Origin: Pseudomonas shahriarae
GTDB taxonomy: Bacteria; Pseudomonadota; Gammaproteobacteria; Pseudomonadales; Pseudomonadaceae
Assembly (NCBI RefSeq): GCF_014268455.2
Contig: NZ_CP077085.1
Coordinates: forward strand, 2,232,001-2,296,000
Reading direction: 5' to 3'
Length of the DNA stretch: 64,000 nucleotides
How positions within the stretch are numbered: position 1 is the first letter of the stretch; every line of letters begins with the position of its first letter. Position numbers and translations under genes: made by a program. Below are positions 9,083 to 16,954 of this stretch, in pieces. The notes below the pieces were generated by a model. That model worked only from the letters and a program-made list of their open reading frames with translations. It had not been told where the DNA came from and did not search any database.

Positions 9083-9504
9083 GGGGGCATCCTCGGGCGC
9101 GAAAGGCAGTTTCGGACCGAAGGGCCCACTGCAAAAGGTGAAGCGTTTAAGCGCAATGACCAACGGGGCCGGGCCTTTGAAAAATAGACGTTCCTGCGAA
9201 GATGCGCAAAGCCAGTGACACAGAGCAGTGGAATGGCCTTTTCCGATAAAAAAAGCTCCCTTTTTCAGGGATTTCCGGTATAGTGCGCGCCGGCCTTTAA
9301 CCGGGCCGCGTTTAGGTAGCGCAATTCCCCGAAGTCAGCTTCGGCTGCACGTCCGCACAGCGGACTCTCCCTTGACGAATCTTTTTCATTCATTCGTTTT
9401 CGCAAATCCCCGCCGACAAAGCAGCCAGGGCGACTCTTGAGTCTCAACACGGCATGCGCAGCTTTGGAGCATGGGTCTTTGCGGATGCACTTAGAGGCAG
9501 ACCC
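9083..9504 (+). promoter_or_regulatory. Gene-free leader region of the DEAD-box helicase gene
   Basis: 422 bases without a supported gene. TATAGT at 9279-9284, followed by the GTGCGCGCC discriminator-like stretch, is a plausible -10; no good -35 is seen. If used, the message has an untranslated leader of about 210 bases with several GC-rich hairpins (for example GAAGTCAGCTTCGG around 9330). Long leaders are known for cold-inducible helicase genes such as E. coli deaD. The promoter call is tentative. Confidence 0.4.
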
Positions 9505-11178
9505 ATGACCCAGGAAACCGGCGGCTTCGCCGCTTTTAATCTTAACCCGAACATTCTTGCTGCCGTCATTGCGACCGGCTACGAAGAACCTTCGGCTATT
9601 CAGCAGCAATCGATCCCGATCATCATGGCCGGCCAAGACATGATTGGCCAGGCGCAAACCGGTACCGGTAAAACCGCCGCGTTCGCCCTGCCAATCCTGC
9701 ACTGCATCGATCCTGCCAAGCGCGAGCCGCAAGCCCTGATCCTGGCGCCAACCCGTGAGTTGGCGCTGCAAGTAGCAACCGCTTTCGAAACCTACGCCAA
9801 GCAAATGCCGGGCGTTACCGTTGTGGCCGTTTACGGCGGCGCGCCTATGGGCCCACAACTGAAAGCAATCCGTAATGGCGCACAGATTGTTGTCGCCACG
9901 CCGGGCCGTCTGTGCGACCACCTGCGTCGTGACGAAAAAGTCCTGTCGACCGTGAACCACCTGGTTCTCGACGAAGCTGACGAAATGTTGAAGCTGGGCT
10001 TTATGGATGACCTGGAAGTCATCTTCAAGGCGCTGCCACCGACCCGTCAGACCGTACTGTTCTCGGCTACCCTGCCACAGTCGATCCGTGCCATTGCCGA
10101 ACGCCATCTGCGCGATCCGCAACACGTGAAGATCCAGACCAAGACCCAGACCGTTACCGCGATCGAACAGGCTCACCTGTTGGTTCACGCTGACCAGAAG
10201 ACCTCGGCTGTATTGAGCCTGCTGGAAGTCGAAGATTTCGACGCCCTGATCATGTTCGTGCGCACCAAGCAAGCGACCCTGGACCTGGCCAGTGCCCTGG
10301 AAGCCAAAGGCTACAAAGCCGCTGCGCTGAACGGTGACATTGCCCAGAACCAACGTGAGCGCGTCATCGACTCTCTCAAGGATGGCCGTCTGGACATCGT
10401 TGTGGCGACCGACGTAGCTGCCCGTGGTCTCGACGTTCCACGTATCACCCACGTGTTCAACGTTGACATGCCGTACGACCCAGAGTCCTACGTTCACCGT
10501 ATCGGCCGTACCGGCCGTGCCGGTCGCGAAGGTCGTGCACTGCTGCTGGTGACTCCGCGTGAGCGCCGCATGCTGCAAGTGATCGAGCGTGTAACCGGTC
10601 AGAAAGTTGCCGAAGTCCGCCTGCCGGATGCCCAGGCCGTTCTCGATGCCCGCATCAAGAAACTGACCAACAGCCTGTCGCCGCTGGTGGCTGACGCTGA
10701 ATCGACCCACGGCGACCTGCTGGACCGCCTGACCGCCGATATCGGTTGCACCCCACGCGCCCTGGCTGCAGCCCTGCTGCGCAAGGCTACCAACGGTCAG
10801 GCACTGACCCTGGCGGCGATCGAGAAAGAACGTCCACTGGTGCCGAACAACGCCCCGCGCGGTGATCGTCCAGAGCGTACTGGCGACCGTCCGGACCGTG
10901 GTGATCGTGAGCGTCGTGCGCCGGTTCCATTGGCCGAAGGCCGTGCTCGTTGCCGTACCGCGCTGGGTGCGCGTGATGGCATCGCTGCCAAGAACCTGCT
11001 GGGCGCTATCCTCAACGAGGGTGGCCTGGCACGTGAAGCGATCGGTCGCATCCAGGTGCGTGACAGCTTCTCTCTGGTTGAGCTGCCGGAAGATGGCCTG
11101 GAGAAGTTGCTGGCCAAGCTGAAAGACACCCGCGTTGCCGGCAAGCAGCTCAAGCTGCGTCGCTATCGCGAAGATTGA
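9505..11178 (+). CDS. deaD: DEAD-box ATP-dependent RNA helicase DeaD/CsdA
   Basis: 557-residue RNA helicase acting in ribosome assembly and mRNA turnover, typically important at low temperature. Motifs in order: Q motif (GYEEPSAIQQQSIP), Walker A AQTGTGKT (50-57), PTRELALQ, DEAD (156-159), SAT, ARGLDVPRITHV and HRIGRTGRAGR. A basic, arginine-rich linker (RGDRPERTGDRPDRGDRERR) is followed by a C-terminal DbpA-type RNA-binding domain ending KLRRYRED. ATG 9505 with TTAGAGG just upstream is the start; the upstream in-frame extension to 9454 is not conserved. A strong terminator follows the stop. Confidence 0.93.
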   Translation: MTQETGGFAAFNLNPNILAAVIATGYEEPSAIQQQSIPIIMAGQDMIGQAQTGTGKTAAFALPILHCIDPAKREPQALILAPTRELALQVATAFETYAKQMPGVTVVAVYGGAPMGPQLKAIRNGAQIVVATPGRLCDHLRRDEKVLSTVNHLVLDEADEMLKLGFMDDLEVIFKALPPTRQTVLFSATLPQSIRAIAERHLRDPQHVKIQTKTQTVTAIEQAHLLVHADQKTSAVLSLLEVEDFDALIMFVRTKQATLDLASALEAKGYKAAALNGDIAQNQRERVIDSLKDGRLDIVVATDVAARGLDVPRITHVFNVDMPYDPESYVHRIGRTGRAGREGRALLLVTPRERRMLQVIERVTGQKVAEVRLPDAQAVLDARIKKLTNSLSPLVADAESTHGDLLDRLTADIGCTPRALAAALLRKATNGQALTLAAIEKERPLVPNNAPRGDRPERTGDRPDRGDRERRAPVPLAEGRARCRTALGARDGIAAKNLLGAILNEGGLAREAIGRIQVRDSFSLVELPEDGLEKLLAKLKDTRVAGKQLKLRRYRED

Positions 11179-11205
11179 TCAGCCCTCGGGTTGATTGATC
11201 GAACA

Positions 11206-11239
11206 TAAAAAATCCCCGACTGGTTCGGGGATTTTTTTT
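11206..11239 (+). terminator. Rho-independent terminator of deaD
   Basis: AATCCCCGA (11211-11219) pairs with TCGGGGATT (11225-11233), followed by a run of T. It begins 27 bases after the deaD stop. Confidence 0.92.
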
Positions 11240-11275
11240 GCCTGGGTTTCCCCGGGGCCCTACAAAAAACCGTGG

Positions 11276-12043
11276 TTAAGCAAAACGATAGATATCCATC
11301 CCCAAGGCTCCCAGGGTGAACCCCTGGTGGACCACACTGAACTGCCCGCCCGCACCGCGCGCGAAATACAGTGGCAACAAGTGCTCATCGCTGGGATGGC
11401 TGCGCACTGCATGGGGTGCCTGGCGGCGGTAGTCGTGCAAGGCAGCTTCATCCTCGGCGCCGAGTTGGTCGACGACCCAGTCGCGGAACTCCCGTGCCCA
11501 GGGCTCGATGCTTTGCGGCCCGGCCTGCCAGTCCAGTTCGCCGAGGTTATGGGTGATGCTGCCCGAGCCGATCAACAGCACGCCCTGTTCGCGCAAGCCG
11601 CGCAGTGCCTGGCCGATGCGGGTTTGCAGGACGGGGCCCATATGGCTGGGCAGGGAGACCTGCACCACAGGGATGTCGGCCGCCGGGTACATCAGCGACA
11701 GCGGCACCCAGGTGCCATGGTCGAACGGGCGCTGGTGATCGAGGCGGGCTTGCAAGCCATCGGCGATGAGCAACTCGACGATCTGCTGGGCCAGTGCCGG
11801 ATCACCCGGTGCCGGATACTGCACGGCAAACAGTTCGCGGGGGAAGCCGCCGAAGTCGTGCCAGGTCTCTGGGGCGGGGCTGGCGCTGACCAGCAGTTCA
11901 CGGCTTTCCCAGTGTGCGGACATCACCACGATTGCCTTGGGGCGTGGCAAGTCCGCCGCCAGGCGTGCAAGGGCCGGCCCGCTGGCGCCGGGTTGCAGGG
12001 CAAGCATGGGCGAGCCGTGGGAAATAAACAGGCTGGGCAGCAT
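11276..12043 (-). CDS. DODA-type extradiol aromatic-ring dioxygenase (YgiD-like)
   Basis: 255-residue class III extradiol dioxygenase family protein, related to plant 4,5-DOPA dioxygenase and E. coli YgiD, which open catechol rings with a non-haem metal. Candidate metal-ligand histidines are seen in FISHGSP near the start, SAHWES, DHGTWVPL and SITHNLGE, and the C-terminal active-site segment HPSDEHLLPLYFA is intact. ATG 12043 is preferred because a GAGG lies upstream at normal distance; a TTG at 12058 is an alternative. Physiological substrate unknown. Divergent from tpm; two palindromes lie between them. Confidence 0.85.
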   Translation of the reverse strand: MLPSLFISHGSPMLALQPGASGPALARLAADLPRPKAIVVMSAHWESRELLVSASPAPETWHDFGGFPRELFAVQYPAPGDPALAQQIVELLIADGLQARLDHQRPFDHGTWVPLSLMYPAADIPVVQVSLPSHMGPVLQTRIGQALRGLREQGVLLIGSGSITHNLGELDWQAGPQSIEPWAREFRDWVVDQLGAEDEAALHDYRRQAPHAVRSHPSDEHLLPLYFARGAGGQFSVVHQGFTLGALGMDIYRFA

Positions 12044-12062
12044 GAGTGGGGTCCTCAAGGTT

Positions 12063-12096
12063 AAGATGGGACCATCTTCAATCAGATCATTGATCT
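12063..12096. promoter_or_regulatory. Two palindromes between the divergent dioxygenase and tpm genes
   Basis: AAGATGG-GA-CCATCTT (12063-12078) and AGATCA-T-TGATCT (12084-12096) are perfect inverted repeats separated by five bases, in the 103-base divergent promoter region. They look like operator sites for a dimeric regulator. Which regulator binds is unknown. Confidence 0.5.
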
Positions 12097-12146
12097 AAAT
12101 CTAATATAAGTTTTAGCGCTATTTGATCGAATTTTCAGGATTATTC

Positions 12147-12803
12147 ATGGACTCCACCTTTTGGCATGACCGCTGGGCACGTAATCAGATCGGCTTTCAC
12201 CTGCCCGAGGTCAATCCCTATTTGCAGCGACACTGGCCGGGCCTGGGGTTGGCCAGCGGGGTGGGGGTGCTGGTGCCGCTATGTGGCAAGAGCCTGGATC
12301 TGGTCTGGCTGGCGAACCAGGGGCATCGAGTCCTGGGGGTGGAGCTGTCGGAAAAGGCCATTGAAGAGTTTTTCCAGGAGCAGCGCCTGGTTGCGCAAGT
12401 CAGCCAACGGGGTAGCTTCAAGGTGTATCAGGCAGGCGCTATCGAGCTGTGGTGCGGTGACTTCTTCGAGTTGAGCCGCGAAGATGTGGCGGGCTGCACG
12501 GCCCTCTACGACCGGGCGGCGCTGATCGCCTTGCCGCCGTTGATGCGCGAGCGCTATGCCGCGCATTTGCAGGCGATTGCGCCGCAGGTGGACAGTGGCC
12601 TGCTGATCAGCCTGGACTATGAGCAGGCCCTGAAGGCAGGCCCGCCGTTTGCCGTGAGCGACGATGAAGTCCGTGGGCTGCTGGGAGTGCACTGGCGCCT
12701 GAGCGTCCTGGAGCAGCGGGATATCCTGGCCGAGAGCCCGAAGTTCGCCCAGGGCGGTGTCACGCGGCTGGAGGAGCGGGTTTACCGGTTGGCGCCGCTG
12801 TAA
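12147..12803 (+). CDS. tpm: Thiopurine S-methyltransferase
   Basis: 218-residue SAM-dependent methyltransferase. Bacterial Tpm methylates thiopurines and, in Pseudomonas, selenium and tellurium oxyanions, giving volatile products and metalloid tolerance. Family blocks are intact: [14 protein letters not shown] at the N-terminus, [16 protein letters not shown] (SAM loop), [15 protein letters not shown] and the [11 protein letters not shown] segment. Start ATG 12147 has CAGGA at 12136-12140. The gene ends before a bidirectional terminator shared with htpX. Position next to htpX matches P. aeruginosa. Confidence 0.94.
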   Translation: MDSTFWHDRWARNQIGFHLPEVNPYLQRHWPGLGLASGVGVLVPLCGKSLDLVWLANQGHRVLGVELSEKAIEEFFQEQRLVAQVSQRGSFKVYQAGAIELWCGDFFELSREDVAGCTALYDRAALIALPPLMRERYAAHLQAIAPQVDSGLLISLDYEQALKAGPPFAVSDDEVRGLLGVHWRLSVLEQRDILAESPKFAQGGVTRLEERVYRLAPL

Positions 12804-12816
12804 ATCACGCGCCCAC

Positions 12817-12848
12817 AAAAAAGGGGCGATTCAATCGCCCCTTTTTTT
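12817..12848. terminator. Bidirectional terminator between tpm and htpX
   Basis: AAAAAAGGGGCGAT (12817-12830) pairs perfectly with 12834-12847 around a three-base loop, giving T tracts on both strands. It serves both convergent genes. Confidence 0.92.
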
Positions 12849-12860
12849 ACCCGCTGGCTG

Positions 12861-13748
12861 TCAGCCGCGACGACGCAGTGCGTCGATCCGCTCTTCCAGT
12901 GGCGGGTGGCTCATGAACATCCGCGCCAGGCCTTGCTTGACGCCACCGTTGATGCCGAAGGCATTCAGGGTGTCCGGCATATGCACCGGCAGGCCCTGTT
13001 CGGAGCGCAGGCGTTGCAGGGCGCCGATCATGGCGGCAGTACCGGCCAGTTGCGCGCCGGCTTCGTCGGCGCGGAATTCGCGTTTGCGCGAGAACCACAT
13101 CACGATGGAGCTGGCAAGGAAGCCCAGTACCAGTTCGGCAAAGATGGTCGCCACGTAGTAGGCGATACCCTGGCCGCCTTCGTTCTTGAAGATCACCTTG
13201 TCGACAAAGTTGCCGATGATCCGTGCAAAGAACATCACGAAGGTGTTCACCACGCCCTGGACCAATGCCAGGGTGACCATGTCACCGTTGGCGACGTGGC
13301 CGATCTCGTGGGCCAGCACGGCCTTCACTTCGTCGGGCGAGAAACGCTCCAGCAAACCCTGGCTGACGGCAACAAGAGCATCGTTCTTGTTCCAGCCAGT
13401 GGCGAAGGCGTTGGCCTCGTAGGCCGGGAAGATGCCGACTTCGGGCATCTTGATCCCGGCTTCGCGGGACAGTTGCTCGACGGTCTGCAGCAGCCATTGC
13501 TCATGCCGGGTGCGTGGCTGGGTGATGATCTGGGTGCTGGTGCTCATCTTCGCCATCCACTTGGAGATGAACAGCGAGAAGATCGAGCCGGCAAAACCAA
13601 AGACGGCACAGAAAACCAGCAGCTGATTGAGGTTCAGATCAACCCCGTTGGCCGCCATGAACCCGTTGAAGCCGAAAAGGCTCAGGGTGATGCTGGCAAT
13701 CAGCACGACCGCCAGGTTAGTGGCCAAGAACAGCAGGATGCGCATCAT
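12861..13748 (-). CDS. htpX: Protease HtpX, membrane zinc metallopeptidase
   Basis: 295-residue inner-membrane M48 peptidase that degrades misfolded membrane proteins together with FtsH. Two N-terminal transmembrane helices (about residues 4-24 and 41-62) precede the cytoplasmic catalytic part; zinc ligands and catalytic Glu are in HEIGH (147-151), the third ligand in the REFRADE segment near 224, and a second hydrophobic pair lies around 165-215. GAGGAG sits upstream of the tandem ATG at 13748/13745. Usually induced by envelope stress (CpxR or heat shock in enterics); no such site was identified here. Confidence 0.95.
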   Translation of the reverse strand: MMRILLFLATNLAVVLIASITLSLFGFNGFMAANGVDLNLNQLLVFCAVFGFAGSIFSLFISKWMAKMSTSTQIITQPRTRHEQWLLQTVEQLSREAGIKMPEVGIFPAYEANAFATGWNKNDALVAVSQGLLERFSPDEVKAVLAHEIGHVANGDMVTLALVQGVVNTFVMFFARIIGNFVDKVIFKNEGGQGIAYYVATIFAELVLGFLASSIVMWFSRKREFRADEAGAQLAGTAAMIGALQRLRSEQGLPVHMPDTLNAFGINGGVKQGLARMFMSHPPLEERIDALRRRG

Positions 13749-14052
13749 GGTTGTAGAATTCTCCTCATGCTTAATATGTCGCGTACTGCGGGGTATATAA
13801 GGTGCGGCAGTGGGCTATTCAACCGGGCGACTATTTCAAACTGTGTCCTACAGCATGAATGTAGAGGCTTGCAGGGATTTTCCGAGGCTTGGGACCCGTG
13901 AAAATTGCCCTTGGCTGGCGTCTGCGCCCCACGATTGCGGGTAAGTACAGGGTAGAGGGGAAGCGGGCGGAGCAGAAGGTGTGTCTGGGTACAGAATGTG
14001 TTGCCAGATACTCGCTGTACGACCTTTTGCGGGCCGTACAGCGAAAGCCGGG
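13749..14052. other. Gene-free interval between htpX and alaA
   Basis: 304 bases with no supported gene. The part next to htpX must hold its promoter (ATG at 13748, read leftward). The distal part has a perfect 10-bp inverted repeat, TCGCTGTACG (14012-14021) and CGTACAGCGA (14035-14044), placed eight bases beyond the alaA stop. It probably ends the alaA transcript although it lacks a T tract. Confidence 0.55.
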
Positions 14053-15264
14053 TTACTGGCGATAGGACTTCAGGAAGTTGCCAATGCGCCCGATGGCCAT
14101 GTCCAGGTCATCCACGCGCGGCAGGGTCACCACACGGAAGTGGTCGGGCCACGGCCAGTTGAACGCCGTGCCCTGGACCACCAGCAGCTTTTCCGACAGC
14201 AGCAGGTCGAGGACGAACTTCTCGTCGTTGTGGATCGGGCAGACCTTCGGGTCAATCCGTGGGAACGCATACAGGGCGCCCATGGGTTTGACGCAACTGA
14301 CGCCGGGAATGTCGTTGAGCAGTTCCCAGGTACGGTTGCGCTGCTCCAGCAGGCGGCCGGCCGGCAGTACCAGGTCGTTGATGCTCTGGTAGCCACCCAG
14401 CGCGGTCTGGATCGCGTGCTGGCTCGGCACGTTGGCGCACAGGCGCATATTGGCCAGCATATCGATGCCTTCGATGTAGCTCTGGGCATTGTGCTTGGGC
14501 CCGGAGATGGCCACCCAGCCGGAACGGAAACCCGCCACCCGGTAGGACTTGGACAGGCCGTTGAAGGTCAGGCACAGCAGGTCCGGGGCCAGGGAGGCGG
14601 TACAGATGTGCACGGCGTCGTCGTAGAGGATCTTGTCGTAGATCTCGTCGGAGAACACCACCAGGTTGTGCTGGCGCGCCAGTTCCAGCATGCCCAGCAG
14701 CACTTCCTTGGAATACACTGCGCCCGTCGGGTTGTTCGGGTTGATGATCACCAGCGCCTTGGTATTGGGCGTGATCTTGGCCTTGATATCAGCCAGGTCC
14801 GGCCACCAGTTGGCTTGCTCGTCGCACAGGTAATGCACCGGATGGCCGCCCGCCAGGGTCACGGCCGCCGTCCACAGCGGGTAGTCAGGCGCCGGCACCA
14901 GCACTTCGTCGCCGTTGTTGAGCAGGGCTTGCATGGCCATCACGATCAGCTCGGAGACGCCGTTGCCCAGGTAGATATCTTCGATACCGACCCCTTCCAC
15001 CTGCTTTTGCTGGTAGTACTGCATCACGGCCTTGCGCGCGCTGAACAAGCCTTTGGAGTCGCTATAGCCTTGGGCGGTGGGCAGGTTGCGGATCACGTCC
15101 TGGAGGATTTCGTCCGGTGCTTCGAAACCAAAGGGCGCCGGGTTGCCAATGTTCAGCTTGAGGATGCGATGGCCTTCCTCTTCCAGGCGTTTGGCGTGCT
15201 TGAGCACTGGGCCGCGAATGTCGTAGCAGACGTTGGCGAGCTTATTCGATTTGCTGACCTGCAT
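14053..15264 (-). CDS. alaA: Alanine-synthesising PLP aminotransferase AlaA
   Basis: 403-residue fold-type I aminotransferase that converts pyruvate and glutamate to alanine and 2-oxoglutarate. Very close in length to E. coli AlaA (405). Landmarks: NIGNPAPFGFEAP near residue 40, PNNPTGAVYS, SDEIYDKILYDD, and the PLP lysine in FNGLSKSYRVAGFRSGW near residue 240. The start at ATG 15264 (MQVSKSNKL) is the conserved one; the frame runs open 53 codons further upstream without homology. Divergent from msrB with about 200 bases between. Confidence 0.93.
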   Translation of the reverse strand: MQVSKSNKLANVCYDIRGPVLKHAKRLEEEGHRILKLNIGNPAPFGFEAPDEILQDVIRNLPTAQGYSDSKGLFSARKAVMQYYQQKQVEGVGIEDIYLGNGVSELIVMAMQALLNNGDEVLVPAPDYPLWTAAVTLAGGHPVHYLCDEQANWWPDLADIKAKITPNTKALVIINPNNPTGAVYSKEVLLGMLELARQHNLVVFSDEIYDKILYDDAVHICTASLAPDLLCLTFNGLSKSYRVAGFRSGWVAISGPKHNAQSYIEGIDMLANMRLCANVPSQHAIQTALGGYQSINDLVLPAGRLLEQRNRTWELLNDIPGVSCVKPMGALYAFPRIDPKVCPIHNDEKFVLDLLLSEKLLVVQGTAFNWPWPDHFRVVTLPRVDDLDMAIGRIGNFLKSYRQ

Positions 15265-15467
15265 GGCGATGTGATCCCGAAAATGAACGATCCAGACGAT
15301 GTGAAGACTACCGTGCTGGGAATCCTGCGTGTGGCCTGACCCATAAATACGTTTGAATGCCGATAACGCGGGTGCCAGACTGGCGCTTTGAAGAGGCGCA
15401 ATCATACGTGCCGCCTGATCCATGGAAAAGACACAGATCAGGCTTTTTCAGTTGTCGAGGTGGATTG

Positions 15468-15860
15468 ATGGAAAAGTTGGATAAGACCCTGGATGAATGG
15501 CGGGAAATGCTCGACCCGGCGCAGTATCAAGTGTGCCGTCTCAAGGGCACCGAGCGGCCGTTTTCCGGCATTTACAACGCGACTACGACCGATGGTGTGT
15601 ATCACTGCATTTGCTGCAATGAGCCACTGTTCGATTCAAAGACCAAGTTCGATGCCGGTTGTGGCTGGCCCAGTTTTTATCAGCCGATTGCTGATAGCGC
15701 GATGATTGAGATTCGTGATGTCAGCCACGGGATGATCCGTACTGAAGTGACCTGTGCCAGGTGCGATGCGCACTTGGGGCATGTGTTCCCGGATGGTCCG
15801 CCGCCTACTGGCTTGCGTTACTGCATCAACTCGGTGTGCCTGGACCTGGTTCCCCGCTGA
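15468..15860 (+). CDS. msrB: Peptide methionine-R-sulfoxide reductase MsrB
   Basis: 130-residue cytoplasmic repair enzyme reducing the R-epimer of protein methionine sulfoxide. Four zinc-binding cysteines appear as two CxxC pairs (CICC and CARC); the substrate pocket GCGWPSFY and the catalytic cysteine in [11 protein letters not shown] are intact, the latter with an extra nearby Cys. GAGG at 15457-15460 precedes the ATG. It is followed by gpx and ospR on the same strand, so this is a peroxide-repair cluster, though a hairpin and a dedicated palindromic operator separate msrB from gpx. Confidence 0.95.
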   Translation: MEKLDKTLDEWREMLDPAQYQVCRLKGTERPFSGIYNATTTDGVYHCICCNEPLFDSKTKFDAGCGWPSFYQPIADSAMIEIRDVSHGMIRTEVTCARCDAHLGHVFPDGPPPTGLRYCINSVCLDLVPR

Positions 15861-15884
15861 AATCCCCTGTAGCGAGGGGCTGTG

Positions 15885-15914
15885 GTGATGAGGGGGCAAG
15901 CCCCCCCTCGTCAC
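15885..15914. terminator. Hairpin downstream of msrB
   Basis: GTGATGAGGGGG pairs with CCCCCTCGTCAC with one mismatch across a short loop. It may end the msrB message, or be a degenerate REP sequence; there is no clear T tract. Confidence 0.5.
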
Positions 15915-15941
15915 ACGCTGATGTCGGGTTATCAGTCTGGT

Positions 15942-15967
15942 CAATTAAATTGCATGCAATTTAATTG
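15942..15967. promoter_or_regulatory. Perfect 26-bp palindrome before gpx, probable OspR operator
   Basis: CAATTAAATTGCA (15942-15954) is followed directly by its exact complement (15955-15967). It ends 43 bases before the gpx start codon. AATT-rich palindromes of this kind are the binding sites of OhrR-type MarR proteins, and the gpx-ospR pair is translated together, so an OspR operator giving peroxide-inducible expression of gpx-ospR is the natural reading. Binding itself is inferred. Confidence 0.72.
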
Positions 15968-16010
15968 CTCGCTATGTTTTCACAACCTTCTCTGCATCCG
16001 AGGCGTTCTC

Positions 16011-16496
16011 ATGAGCAACAACCTGCTGACCATCCCCTGCACCACCATCAAGGGCGAGCAAAAGACCCTGGCGGACTTCGCCGGCAAGGCGATCCTGGTG
16101 GTCAATACCGCCAGCAAGTGCGGTTTCACCCCGCAGTACAAAGGCCTTGAGCAGCTTTGGCAGCAGTACAAGGACCAGGGCCTGGTGGTGTTGGGCTTTC
16201 CGTGCAATCAGTTCGGCAAGCAGGAACCGGGTGACGAGGGGGCCATTTCGGAGTTTTGCGAGCTGAATTTCGGCGTCAGTTTCCCGTTGTTCAAGAAGGT
16301 CGATGTCAACGGCGGCGAGGCCCACCCGCTGTTTGTGCAATTGAAACAGCGCGCACCGGGTCTGCTGGGCTCCAAGGGCATCAAGTGGAACTTCACCAAG
16401 TTCCTGATCGGTCGCGACGGTCAGGTGGTCAAGCGTTTTGCCCCGACCACCAAACCTCAGGAACTGACCCAAGAGATCGAAGCGTTGCTCAAATGA
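16011..16496 (+). CDS. gpx: Glutathione peroxidase family thiol peroxidase
   Basis: 161-residue thioredoxin-fold peroxidase. Peroxidatic cysteine (not selenocysteine) in [12 protein letters not shown], then [12 protein letters not shown] and KWNFTKFLI, the Gln and Trp/Asn of the catalytic tetrad. Bacterial Cys-GPx proteins generally use thioredoxin rather than glutathione. ATG 16011 follows the palindromic operator. The stop codon overlaps the ATG of the downstream MarR gene (ATGA), so the peroxidase and its sensor are translationally coupled. Matches PA2826 in position and family. Confidence 0.93.
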   Translation: MSNNLLTIPCTTIKGEQKTLADFAGKAILVVNTASKCGFTPQYKGLEQLWQQYKDQGLVVLGFPCNQFGKQEPGDEGAISEFCELNFGVSFPLFKKVDVNGGEAHPLFVQLKQRAPGLLGSKGIKWNFTKFLIGRDGQVVKRFAPTTKPQELTQEIEALLK

Positions 16497-16954
16497 CCGA
16501 CTTGCCTGCCGTATCCCTGGCCCTGGATGACCAGTTGTGCTTCAAGCTGTACGCCGCCTCCCGGGCGGTGACGCGGGCCTACAAACCGATGCTCGACGAG
16601 TTGGGCCTGACGTATCCGCAATACCTGGCCATGTTGGTGTTGTGGGAGTGGCACGCCGTTGCGCCGCCCCAGCCGACGGTCAAGGCGCTGGGAGAGCGCT
16701 TGTTGCTCGACTCCGGCACGTTGACGCCGTTGCTCAAGCGCCTCGAACAGCTGGCGTTGATCACGCGCCGGCGCAGTACCCGGGATGAGCGCGAAGTGCA
16801 CTTGTGTCTTGCCGACGCGGGCCAGGCGCTGCGTGAGCGCGTCCAGCCGCTGAAGGCCCGCCTGTTGTGTGACAGTGGTGTGGACCTGAGCCAGGCGGAT
16901 GCCTTGCGCCATGGCCTCGACCAGTTGCTCCGGCAGATCACAGACTTGTCGTAG
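16493..16954 (+). CDS. ospR: OspR, MarR-family peroxide-sensing repressor (OhrR-type)
   Basis: 153-residue winged-helix regulator of the OhrR subfamily. Reactive cysteine at position 16 (DDQLCFKLY) with a candidate resolving cysteine at 126 (RLLCDSG), and the shared [12 protein letters not shown] block. In P. aeruginosa the orthologous OspR represses the neighbouring peroxidase gene and affects pigment and quorum-sensing output; that is family knowledge. Start codon overlaps the gpx stop. The last 17 bases overlap the end of the convergent sagS gene. It is clearly paralogous to the OhrR encoded at 868-1311 but has a different-looking operator. Confidence 0.88.
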   Translation: MTDLPAVSLALDDQLCFKLYAASRAVTRAYKPMLDELGLTYPQYLAMLVLWEWHAVAPPQPTVKALGERLLLDSGTLTPLLKRLEQLALITRRRSTRDEREVHLCLADAGQALRERVQPLKARLLCDSGVDLSQADALRHGLDQLLRQITDLS

